From an uncultured Clostridia bacterium (lineage in GTDB: Bacteria > Bacillota > Clostridia > Christensenellales > Borkfalkiaceae): a DNA stretch of 32,984 nucleotides. The position numbers and the translations under genes were made by a program. Location: the NCBI GenBank assembly GCA_944328445.1, contig CALVHO010000023.1:1-32984 (forward strand). The letters are read 5' to 3'. Positions 1 to 6,662 of this stretch are shown here, in pieces (position 1 is the first letter of the stretch; every line of letters starts with the position of its first letter). The notes under the pieces were generated by a model, which was given only the letters and a program-made list of their open reading frames with translations, was not told the origin of the DNA and made no database searches.

Positions 1-645
1 CGCAACATCCAAAAGGTCATCCAGTTCCTCGTGGCGGGCAACATCGCCGAGATCCTCATCCTGCTGCTGGCCGTCGTGTTCGGGTGGGAAATGCCCATCC
101 TGGCGGTGCACATCCTGCTCATCAACCTGGCCACCGACTCCCTGCCCGCCGTGGCGCTGGGCGTCGACCCCGCCAGCCCCAACGTGATGAAGCACAAGCC
201 CGTCAAGAGCGGCACCCTCTTCGAGCGGGGCATGGTCTACCGCATCGTGCTGCACGGCCTGTTCATCTCGGCGGCGGCGTTGGCGGCCTACTGGATCGGC
301 ATGGTCGCCTACGCAAACCACGACGAGGCCATGACCATGACCTTCATCGTCCTGTCCGTCTCGCAGCTGTCGCACGCGCTCAACCAGCGCTCCAACACCG
401 AGTCCATCTTCAAGAGCGGGCAGGGGCACAACAAGTTCCTGTTCCTGGCGCTGGCGGCCTCGGCGGCCATCGTGGCGCTCGTTGTGTTCGTGCCTCCCTT
501 CATGCGCCTGTTCGACCTCGTTTCCATCCGCTGGCAGGAGTGGCTCATCTGCCTGGCGCTCTCGCTCTTCCCGCTCGTGGCGGTGGAGATCTCCAAGGTG
601 TTCATCCGCATCTACAACAAAAAAATGCGCATCGCCTCGCTGTGA
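1..645 (+). CDS. P-type cation-transporting ATPase, C-terminal fragment (5' truncated by window)
   Basis: The reading frame is open from base 1, so only the last 214 residues are present. They match the C-terminal membrane domain of calcium-type (PMCA/SERCA-like) P-type ATPases. The fragment begins in the conserved NIQKVIQFL stretch. It then has the transmembrane segment with NLATDSLPAVALG, the helix whose Asn and Asp coordinate the transported cation in this family. The loop FERGMVYRIVLHGL and three more hydrophobic helices follow, and it ends in a basic tail (RIYNKKMRIASL). The phosphorylation (DKTGT) and nucleotide-binding domains would lie upstream of the window. Calcium is the likeliest ion, but the specificity cannot be fixed from this part alone. 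The gene ends 22 bases before a strong terminator. Confidence 0.92.
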   Translation, partial: RNIQKVIQFLVAGNIAEILILLLAVVFGWEMPILAVHILLINLATDSLPAVALGVDPASPNVMKHKPVKSGTLFERGMVYRIVLHGLFISAAALAAYWIGMVAYANHDEAMTMTFIVLSVSQLSHALNQRSNTESIFKSGQGHNKFLFLALAASAAIVALVVFVPPFMRLFDLVSIRWQEWLICLALSLFPLVAVEISKVFIRIYNKKMRIASL

Positions 646-666
646 TGCCGGCGCCCATTCCGCACG

Positions 667-694
667 CGGGCGGCCCTTCGGGGCCGCCCGTTTT
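667..694 (+). terminator. Intrinsic terminator of the P-type ATPase gene
   Basis: A perfect 10-bp GC-rich stem (667-676 with 681-690) is closed by a UUCG tetraloop on a C-G pair and followed by TTTT. It lies 22 bases after the ATPase stop codon. Confidence 0.9.
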
Positions 695-808
695 GCACCC
701 CGCGCCGGGATTTTCAACATTCGGACAAAGCCGGCAGTTTTGGGCTGCCTTGCTCGCCTGGATCGCTTGCCCGCTGGGGCATGTATGGAGAATTTTTTCC
801 AGGGAGGG

Positions 809-836
809 TTGACATTTACAAAATGTATGTTATAAT
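809..836 (+). promoter_or_regulatory. Sigma-A promoter with internal dyad (likely operator)
   Basis: The site has TTGACA (809-814), a 16-bp spacer and TATAAT (831-836), with TGT just before the -10 (extended -10). ACATTT (812-817) and AAATGT (821-826) form a perfect inverted repeat with a 3-base centre that overlaps the -35 and the spacer, where a repressor would block polymerase. It drives the small genes at 920-1223. Confidence 0.8.
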
Positions 837-919
837 GCTTATTAAATGAAGAGACAATTAAATAAAATAGAGTGAAAAAGGATGGGAACAGCGATCTTGA
901 AGAATATGGAGGATTTTGC

Positions 920-1159
920 ATGAAAGAAATCGGGTTTGGCATTATGTTTCTCGGACTGTGCGCGTCCATCATAAGTTTTTATTCGGATATTTATGTCATC
1001 GCTTATACGGCATTGCTTGCTCCGCCTATCGGGCTGCTTGTCGTCATCGCTGCGGTTGTGCTCGAATTCGTGATAAAGATCAAGCGTCGGCATACAGACT
1101 GTAAAACAAACGGAGAAAGCGGGCAGGATCCTAAAAATACAGAAAAAAAGGAGAGTTGA
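920..1159 (+). CDS. Small two-helix membrane protein, unknown
   Basis: This 79-residue protein starts at the ATG at 920, which has GGAGGA at 908-913, six bases upstream. A longer form from a GTG at 872 lacks a good ribosome site. It has two hydrophobic segments (about residues 5-24 and 27-53), then a basic stop-transfer (KIKRRH) and a hydrophilic tail rich in Lys, Asn, Glu and Ser. This suggests a small inner-membrane protein with a cytoplasmic tail. No family is recognised. It is the first cistron of a unit with its own promoter and terminator, and its 3' end carries the ribosome site of the next small gene. The DNA is A+T-richer than the flanking genes, which suggests recent acquisition. 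Confidence 0.65.
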   Translation: MKEIGFGIMFLGLCASIISFYSDIYVIAYTALLAPPIGLLVVIAAVVLEFVIKIKRRHTDCKTNGESGQDPKNTEKKES

Positions 1160-1160
1160 A

Positions 1161-1223
1161 ATGAAAAAGGTAATTACGATTACAACTACGACGCGATCGC
1201 TTAACGTTTTTTACTCATACTGA
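1161..1223 (+). CDS. 20-residue Thr/Ile-rich peptide, coupled to the upstream gene
   Basis: The frame runs from ATG 1161 to TGA 1221-1223. AAGGAGAG at 1148-1155 is a strong ribosome site, and the start lies one base after the stop codon of the membrane protein, so translational coupling is likely. The peptide begins MKKVITITTTT and ends RSLNVFYSY. Its Thr/Ile run recalls thr-operon leader peptides (E. coli ThrL). However, the terminator 17 bases downstream ends a unit that contains no amino-acid gene, and the next gene has its own promoter. It may be a signalling or antimicrobial peptide, a small membrane partner, or a degraded remnant. Its function is unknown. Confidence 0.45.
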   Translation: MKKVITITTTTRSLNVFYSY

Positions 1224-1239
1224 TACGGTTGATATATAT

Positions 1240-1270
1240 GCGGCCCGCGCCTTGTGTGCGGGCCGCTTTT
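1240..1270 (+). terminator. Intrinsic terminator after the small-protein unit
   Basis: GCGGCCCGC (1240-1248) pairs perfectly with GCGGGCCGC (1258-1266) around a 9-base loop, followed by TTTT. It separates the small unit from the arabinose genes. Confidence 0.85.
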
Positions 1271-1357
1271 CGGTTCGGTGCGACGGAAGCCGCCCGGGCG
1301 GTAGGTGAACGTTTCGCTCATTTTTTGAAAAAAACGAAAGAAATTTTTGCGGAACTA

Positions 1358-1386
1358 TTGATTTTTCGCCCGTTCCACTTTATAAT
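1358..1386 (+). promoter_or_regulatory. Promoter of the araB-araD unit
   Basis: TTGATT (1358-1363), a 17-bp spacer and a perfect TATAAT (1381-1386) lie 35 bases before the kinase start. No clear operator dyad is visible around it. Confidence 0.85.
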
Positions 1387-1421
1387 AGTGGATAAGAAAT
1401 CATCGAGGGCAGGGAGTCTGT

Positions 1422-3020
1422 ATGGCTAACAACATCAAACAACTGATCGAATCGGGCAAGACCGCGCTCGGCATCGAGTTCGGTTCCACGCGCATCAAGG
1501 CCATCCTGGTGGACGAAAACAACGTCCCCATCGGTTCGGGCGCGCACGATTGGGAAAACCGCTTTGAAAACGGCATCTGGACCTATTCTCTGGACGACAT
1601 CCGCGAAGGCATCCAAGACTGCTACGCCAAGATGGCGGCGGACGTGAAGGACCGCTACGGCGCCACCGTCACGGCCATCGGCGCCATCGGCATTTCGGCC
1701 ATGATGCACGGCTACATGGTCTTTGACAAGGAGGACAGGCTGCTCGTTCCCTTCCGCACTTGGCGCAACAACAACGCCGCGCCCGCGGCCGAGGTGCTGA
1801 CCAAGCTGTTCGGCTACCACATCCCCGCGCGCTGGTCGGTGGCGCACCTGTACCAGGCCATCCTCAACGGCGAGGACCACGTCAAGGACATCGCCTTCCA
1901 GACCACGCTCGAAGGCTACGTGCACTGGATGCTCACGGGCGAAAAGGTCATCGGCATCGGCGAAGCGTCGGGCATGTTCCCCGTCGACATCCAAACGAAG
2001 CAGTACAACAAAAAGATGCTCGCGCAGTTCGACGCGCTCGTGGCCGATAAAGACCTGCCCTTCAAACTCATCGACATTTTGCCCAAGATCCTGCTCGCGG
2101 GCGAGGAGGCGGGGCGGCTCACCGCGGCGGGCGCCAAATTCCTCGACCCGTCCGGCAAGCTCAAAGCGGGCGCGGTGCTCTGCCCGCCCGAAGGCGATGC
2201 GGGCACGGGCATGGTGGCCACCAATTCCGTGAAAAAGCGCACGGGCAACGTTTCGGCGGGCACCTCCGTCTTTGCCATGATCGTTTTGGAAAAGGAGCTC
2301 TCCAAGGCCTACGACGAGATCGACCTCGTCACCACCCCCGTGGGCGACCTCGTGGGCATGGTCCACTGCAACAACTGCACGTCAGACATCAACGGCTGGG
2401 TAGACCTGTTCGGCGAATTTGCCCGCCTGTCCGGCCGCGAGATCAGCAAGCCCGACCTGTTCAACATGCTCTATTTTGAATCCGAAAAGGGCGAAAAGGA
2501 CTGCGGCGGCCTGCTCGCGTACAACTACGTCTCCAACGAGCACATCACCAAGGTGGAGGAGGGGCGCCCGCTCTTTGTGCGCACGTCGGAGAGCCGCTTC
2601 AACCTCGCCAACTTCATCCGCGCCCACCTGTACGCGGCGCTGGGCGTGCTCAAAGTCGGCTGCGACATCATGCTCAAAGTCGAAGGCGTCAAGCTCGACG
2701 CCATCACCGGCCACGGCGGCCTGTTCAAGACCGAGCGCGTGGGCCAAAGCTACCTGGCGGCGGCCATCGGCGCGCCCGTCACCGTCATGAAGACGGCGGG
2801 CGAAGGCGGCGCGTGGGGCATCGCCATCCTCGCCAACTACGTCATCACCAAAGAGAAGGGCGAAACGCTCGAAGACTACCTCGAAAACAAGGTGTTCGCG
2901 GGCCAGGAGGGCGTCACGCTGGCGCCCGATCCCGAAAACGTGGCGGGCTTCGAGGCCTTTGCCGAGCGCTATGTCAAGGGCCTGCCCATCGTGCGCGAAG
3001 CCGTCAAGTGCATGAACTGA
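1422..3020 (+). CDS. araB: FGGY-family carbohydrate kinase, probable L-ribulokinase
   Basis: This 532-residue cytoplasmic sugar kinase starts at ATG 1422, with AGGGAG at 1411-1416. The N-terminal phosphate loop [15 protein letters not shown] of the FGGY family and a C-terminal actin-like half with [19 protein letters not shown] (ATP/adenosine region) are clear. The length fits ribulokinases and xylulokinases (about 500-570 residues). Alone it could be called XylB-like. The order kinase-AraD-AraA points to phosphorylation of L-ribulose to L-ribulose 5-phosphate, the AraB step. It is 76 bases upstream of araD with no terminator between, so the two are probably co-transcribed from the promoter at 1358-1386. 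Confidence 0.85.
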   Translation: MANNIKQLIESGKTALGIEFGSTRIKAILVDENNVPIGSGAHDWENRFENGIWTYSLDDIREGIQDCYAKMAADVKDRYGATVTAIGAIGISAMMHGYMVFDKEDRLLVPFRTWRNNNAAPAAEVLTKLFGYHIPARWSVAHLYQAILNGEDHVKDIAFQTTLEGYVHWMLTGEKVIGIGEASGMFPVDIQTKQYNKKMLAQFDALVADKDLPFKLIDILPKILLAGEEAGRLTAAGAKFLDPSGKLKAGAVLCPPEGDAGTGMVATNSVKKRTGNVSAGTSVFAMIVLEKELSKAYDEIDLVTTPVGDLVGMVHCNNCTSDINGWVDLFGEFARLSGREISKPDLFNMLYFESEKGEKDCGGLLAYNYVSNEHITKVEEGRPLFVRTSESRFNLANFIRAHLYAALGVLKVGCDIMLKVEGVKLDAITGHGGLFKTERVGQSYLAAAIGAPVTVMKTAGEGGAWGIAILANYVITKEKGETLEDYLENKVFAGQEGVTLAPDPENVAGFEAFAERYVKGLPIVREAVKCMN

Positions 3021-3096
3021 CCCCGCGCCCCGCGGCGGATGCCGCGCTTTGGCGGGTACGTATATCCCGAAACCGAACCATGAAGGAGTGTTCATC

Positions 3097-3798
3097 ATGC
3101 TGAAAAAATTGAAGGAAAAAGTTTTGCAGGCCAACCTCGACCTCGTGAAGCACCACCTCGTGCTCTTTACCTGGGGCAACGTCAGCCAGATCGACCGCGA
3201 GAGCGGGCTGATCGTCATCAAGCCGAGCGGCGTCTCGTACGACGACATGACCGCCGACGACATGGTCGTCGTCGACCTCAACGGCAAAGTCGTCGACGGC
3301 GATCTGCGCCCGTCCAGCGACACGCCCACCCACATCGAATTTTACAAGGCCTTCCCCGACGTGGGCGGCGTCACGCACACCCATTCCACCTTCGCCACGG
3401 CCTGGGCCCAGGCGGGGCGGGATATCCCGTTCTACGGCACCACCCATGCCGATTATTTCTACGGGGACATCCCTTGCGCGCGTTCGCTCACCCAAGAGGA
3501 GATCGAGGGGGAATACGAAAAGAACACCGGTCTCGTCATCATCGAGCGCTTCCGCAAGGACAATTTGAAGCCGCTCGAAGTGCCCGGCGTGCTCATCAAG
3601 AGCCACGGCGTCTTCTCCTTCGGCAAGGATGCCGACGGCTCCGTCTACAACGCCACCGTCATCGAAGAAGTCGCCAAAATGGCCTTCATCACCGAGCAGG
3701 TCAACCCCCAAGTGCAGCGTGCCGACAAGTTTATGATGGATAAGCACTATTTGCGGAAGCACGGCAAAAACGCCTACTACGGGCAAAACCGCGGATAA
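3097..3798 (+). CDS. araD: L-ribulose-5-phosphate 4-epimerase
   Basis: A class II aldolase-fold enzyme of 233 residues, almost the length of E. coli AraD (231). It converts L-ribulose 5-phosphate to D-xylulose 5-phosphate, which enters the pentose phosphate pathway. The start at ATG 3097 follows AAGGAG (3083-3088). The frame is open further upstream, but no ribosome site supports that. The zinc ligands are His94 and His96 (in THTHST) and His170 (in KSHGVF), matching His95, His97 and His171 of E. coli. The substrate-binding GNVS, PSG and SSDTPTH motifs are also present. The last eight bases, including the stop codon, are the first bases of the 350-bp repeat that follows. Confidence 0.95.
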   Translation: MLKKLKEKVLQANLDLVKHHLVLFTWGNVSQIDRESGLIVIKPSGVSYDDMTADDMVVVDLNGKVVDGDLRPSSDTPTHIEFYKAFPDVGGVTHTHSTFATAWAQAGRDIPFYGTTHADYFYGDIPCARSLTQEEIEGEYEKNTGLVIIERFRKDNLKPLEVPGVLIKSHGVFSFGKDADGSVYNATVIEEVAKMAFITEQVNPQVQRADKFMMDKHYLRKHGKNAYYGQNRG

Positions 3799-4140
3799 CG
3801 GCACATCTCGCGCCCTTGCGGCGGCCTGCGCGCTTTGGTCACGTATGTCTGTATACGCTCCCTCGCGCTTGCCTTGCAAGTGCACGACCTGCACCGTTCT
3901 GCACGGTTTTTGGTTCACACAAATGGTTTTGAGCTGTCAAAATTATTTGTCGTGAGCGGAAGGGGCAACCGCTGTCCTCCCAAAGGTCGGAGCAGCGTTT
4001 TCCCCCTCGCCGCGGCATCTTTCGGTGCACACCTATTATAAAAATGCCGCGGCTTCACCCCCTTCCGCAGCGCTTCCCATGAAGCGCAAGGGGAAAAAGG
4101 CAAAAGTGTGATTTCGCCTTTTTCATGAATTATAGGGAGG
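3791..4140 (+). repeat. 350-bp structured tandem repeat, copy 1
   Basis: This copy starts in the last codons of araD (GCGGATAA) and is followed without a gap by copy 2, which differs at only a handful of positions. Several helices are visible. CGCTG (3970-3974) pairs with CAGCG (3993-3997), enclosing CTCC (3977-3980) with GGAG (3989-3992). A 10-bp stem joins 4009-4018 to 4044-4053. GCGCTT pairs with AAGCGC near 4070-4086. A terminator-like hairpin (4093-4101 with 4116-4124) ends in a T-run. No convincing gene lies inside. The element probably acts as RNA or is a mobile repeat, and its last hairpin may terminate araBD transcripts. Confidence 0.85.
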
Positions 4141-4490
4141 GCGGATAACGGCACATCTCGCGCCCTTGCGGCGGCCTGCGCGCTTCGGTCACGTATGTCT
4201 GTATACGCTTCCTCGCGCTTGCCTTGCAAGTGCACGACCTGCACCGTTCTGCACGGTTTTGGGTTCACACAAATAATTTTGAGCTGTCAAAATTATTTGT
4301 CGTGATCGGAAGGGGCAACCGCTGTCCTCCCAAAGGTCGGAGCAGCGTTTTCCCCCTCGCCGCGGCATCTTTCGGTGCACACCTATTATAAAAATGCCGC
4401 GGCTTCACCCCCTTCCGCAGCGCTTCCCATGAAGCGCAAGGGGAAAAAGGCAAAAGTGTGATTTCGCCTTTTTCATGAATTATAGGGAGG
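4141..4490 (+). repeat. 350-bp structured tandem repeat, copy 2
   Basis: This is an exact-length repeat of 3791-4140. It begins with the same GCGGATAACGG, which is the tail of araD in copy 1, and the visible differences are a few substitutions (for example AATGG to AATAA after the CACACA stretch). The same set of hairpins is present, shifted by 350 bases. The very low divergence points to a recent tandem duplication or ongoing homogenisation. Confidence 0.85.
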
Positions 4491-4824
4491 GCGGATAACG
4501 GCACATCTCGCGCCCTTGCGGCGGCCTGCGCGCTTCGGTCACGTATGTCTGTATACGCTCCCTCGCGCTTGCCTTGCAAGTGCACGACCTGCACCGTTCT
4601 GCACGGTTTTGGGTTCACACAAATGGTTTCGCGCAAATCTCGCAAAAGAGATGCTGCGATTTGCGCGAGGTGGAGGGGAAACCCGAGCGGTTTTCCCCTC
4701 CGCGCGCGATGTGTTTCGGCTTCAAAAGCCATAAATCGCGCGCGTTCACCCCATCCGTTCGCCGCTTTGCGGCGCAAAGGGAAAAAGCGAAAAGCGTGGT
4801 TTCCGCTTTTTCAGGATATTATAG
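4491..4824 (+). repeat. Structured repeat, copy 3: same 5' part, diverged 3' part with the same fold
   Basis: The first 138 bases or so match copies 1 and 2. From about 4630 the sequence differs but keeps the same order of elements. A 10-bp stem joins 4630-4639 to 4658-4667. A 12-bp stem joins 4672-4683 to 4689-4701. A 10-bp GC stem (4701-4710 with 4735-4744) encloses a small hairpin (4718-4722 with 4726-4730). CGCCGC (4760-4765) pairs with GCGGCG (4769-4774). A terminator-like hairpin joins 4781-4789 to 4804-4812. All lie in positions like those of copies 1 and 2. Structure is kept while sequence changes, as expected for a functional RNA element. Confidence 0.75.
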
Positions 4825-4835
4825 AATTTGTCCTC

Positions 4836-4917
4836 AATTCTACACTCTACATTTTACATTCTGCATTCCGAAAGGCCTTGCCATGAGATCCCTCGGCAGG
4901 CTCGGGATGATATAAGG
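4836..4917 (+). repeat. 82-bp interspersed repeat, copy A
   Basis: A run of short TCTACA/TTTACAT/TCTGCAT units is followed by CCGAAAGGCC, TGCCATGAGATCCCTCGGC and GCTCGGGAT. The last part is an imperfect palindrome (ATCCC with GGGAT). A second copy of the same length starts 91 bases later. It resembles non-coding intergenic repeats; no gene is seen. Confidence 0.7.
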
Positions 4918-4926
4918 GTTATCCAA

Positions 4927-5008
4927 AATTCTACACTCTACATTCTACATTTTACATTCCGAAAGGCCCTGCCATGAGATCCCTCGGCAAGCTCGGGATA
5001 ACACAAGG
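4927..5008 (+). repeat. 82-bp interspersed repeat, copy B
   Basis: Second copy of the element at 4836-4917, of equal length. It differs mainly in the order of the short T-rich units and by a few substitutions. It ends 50 bases before araA. No convincing promoter for araA was found in or after it, so araA may depend on read-through or on a weak promoter. Confidence 0.7.
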
Positions 5009-5058
5009 TATTTTCTCCATTCTGCATTCAATAAAAAAATCAAAACAGAGGTTTCAAA

Positions 5059-6516
5059 ATGAAAGAAAAAATTGTCTACTGGATCACCGGTTCCCAGACG
5101 CTGTACGGGGCGGACGTCCTCGAACACGTCGCACAGCATTCGCAGGAGATGGCGGACTATGTCAACAAGTACATGCCCGTCACCGTCAAGTATTTGACCA
5201 CCTGCAAGAGCTCGGACGAGATCGAGGCGGCCGTCGCCAAGGTCAACGCGGACGAAAACTGCATCGGCATCATCACCTGGTGCCACACCTTCTCGCCCGC
5301 GAAGATGTGGATCCGCGGCTTCAAAAAGCTGCAAAAGCCCATGTGCCACTTCGCCACGCAGTACAACGAAAAGCTGCCCTACGACACCATCGACATGGAC
5401 TTCATGAACGAGAACCAGGCGGCCCACGGCGACCGTGAATTCGGCTACATCGTCGCGCGGCTGCGCATGGACAACAAAGTCGTCGTTGGCTACTACAAGG
5501 ACGAAAAGGCTCTCCAAGAGCTGGCCGACTGGTGCAAAGTGGCCGCCGGTTACGCCTTCTCCAAAAAGGTCAAGGTTTGCCGCTTCTCCGACAACATGCG
5601 CGACGTCGCCGTGACCGAGGGCGACAAGGTGGAAGCGCACATCGATTTCGGCTGGCAAGTGGACTACTATCCCGTGGGCGACCTCGTCGATTACATCGAA
5701 CAGGTCACCGACAAGGAAGTGGACGCGCTCATGGCCGAATACGGCAAAAAGTACACCATGGGCACCGACCGCATCGACGTGGTGCGTGAACAGGCCAAGT
5801 ACGAGATCGCCATCGACAAGTTCTGCAAGGACAAGGGCGGCTACATCGGCATCGTCGACCACTTCGGTTCGCTGCACGGCATGAACCAGCTCCCCGGCCT
5901 GGCCATCCAGGACTTGCAGGGCAAGGGCTACGGCTTCGGCGCGGAGGGAGACTGGAAGATCGCGGCCCTCGGCGCGGTCATGCAGTACATGGCGGGGCAA
6001 AAGGGCACGGGCCTGATGGAGGACTACACCTACGACCTCGCCGACGGGCTCTGCCTCGGCGCGCACATGCTCGAAGTTTCCCCGCAGTTCGCGGCCACCA
6101 AGCCCGAGATCCAGGTGCACCCGCTCGGCATCGGCGGCAAGTCCGATCCCGCCCGCCTCGTCTTTGAAGGCATCGCCGCGCCCGAAGCCATCGCTGTCTC
6201 CATGATCGACATGGGCGACCGCATGCGCCTCATCGTGCAGAAGATCGAGCTCGTCAAATACCCGCACAAGATGCCCAACCTGCCCGTGGGCGGCCTCATG
6301 TGGAAGTACAAGCCCAACTTCAAGGAGGGCGTCGCGGCCTGGATCTACGCGGGCGGCGCGCACCACACGGTGGTCTCCTCCGTGGTCACCGCGCAGCAGA
6401 TGGTGGACCTCGGCAACATGTGGGGCATCGAAGTGGTGCTCATAGACGAAAACACCAAGATCGAGCAGTTCAAGCGCGACCTGGCCTTCGCCGACGTGAT
6501 GTGGAAGCGCAAATAA
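5059..6516 (+). CDS. araA: L-arabinose isomerase
   Basis: Converts L-arabinose to L-ribulose in the cytoplasm, the first step of the pathway completed by the kinase and AraD upstream. It has 485 residues, typical for AraA. The start has a weak AGAGG (5047-5051). The metal-binding residues of the family are recognisable as Glu296 (GAEGDWK), Glu321 (MEDYTY), His336 (AHMLEVSP) and His435 or His436 (GGAHHTVV), corresponding to Glu306, Glu333, His350 and His450 of E. coli AraA. The N-terminal ITGSQTLYG is also typical. It is split from araB-araD by 1.26 kb of repeats, so it may be regulated separately from them. Confidence 0.96.
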   Translation: MKEKIVYWITGSQTLYGADVLEHVAQHSQEMADYVNKYMPVTVKYLTTCKSSDEIEAAVAKVNADENCIGIITWCHTFSPAKMWIRGFKKLQKPMCHFATQYNEKLPYDTIDMDFMNENQAAHGDREFGYIVARLRMDNKVVVGYYKDEKALQELADWCKVAAGYAFSKKVKVCRFSDNMRDVAVTEGDKVEAHIDFGWQVDYYPVGDLVDYIEQVTDKEVDALMAEYGKKYTMGTDRIDVVREQAKYEIAIDKFCKDKGGYIGIVDHFGSLHGMNQLPGLAIQDLQGKGYGFGAEGDWKIAALGAVMQYMAGQKGTGLMEDYTYDLADGLCLGAHMLEVSPQFAATKPEIQVHPLGIGGKSDPARLVFEGIAAPEAIAVSMIDMGDRMRLIVQKIELVKYPHKMPNLPVGGLMWKYKPNFKEGVAAWIYAGGAHHTVVSSVVTAQQMVDLGNMWGIEVVLIDENTKIEQFKRDLAFADVMWKRK

Positions 6517-6534
6517 GCGGCGATTTGGTCCGCG

Positions 6535-6566
6535 GGGCGGCATTGCCGGGCAATGCCGCCCTTTTT
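6535..6566 (+). terminator. Intrinsic terminator after araA
   Basis: An 11-bp perfect stem (6535-6545 with 6551-6561) has a 5-base loop and is followed by TTTTT. It lies 19 bases after the araA stop. Confidence 0.9.
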
Positions 6567-6662
6567 GGCGGGCGCTTGCCGCCCGCGCCGCGCGCGGACG
6601 GGCGCGTCTTTTCATGAACGTGCGCCGCTTTCATGCGCGCCGAAAAATTCAGGAAAGGGACT

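Noticed and set aside
1161..1270. Thr-leader attenuator controlling the downstream kinase
   Set aside because: The kinase is a sugar gene with its own consensus promoter after the terminator, and no alternative antiterminator pairing was seen.
3915..4777. Open minus-strand frames through the 350-bp repeats (products with CRTVQVVHLQGKRE)
   Set aside because: They lack ribosome sites, cross repeat boundaries and terminator hairpins, and change content in the diverged copy. They are by-products of a GC-rich structured repeat.
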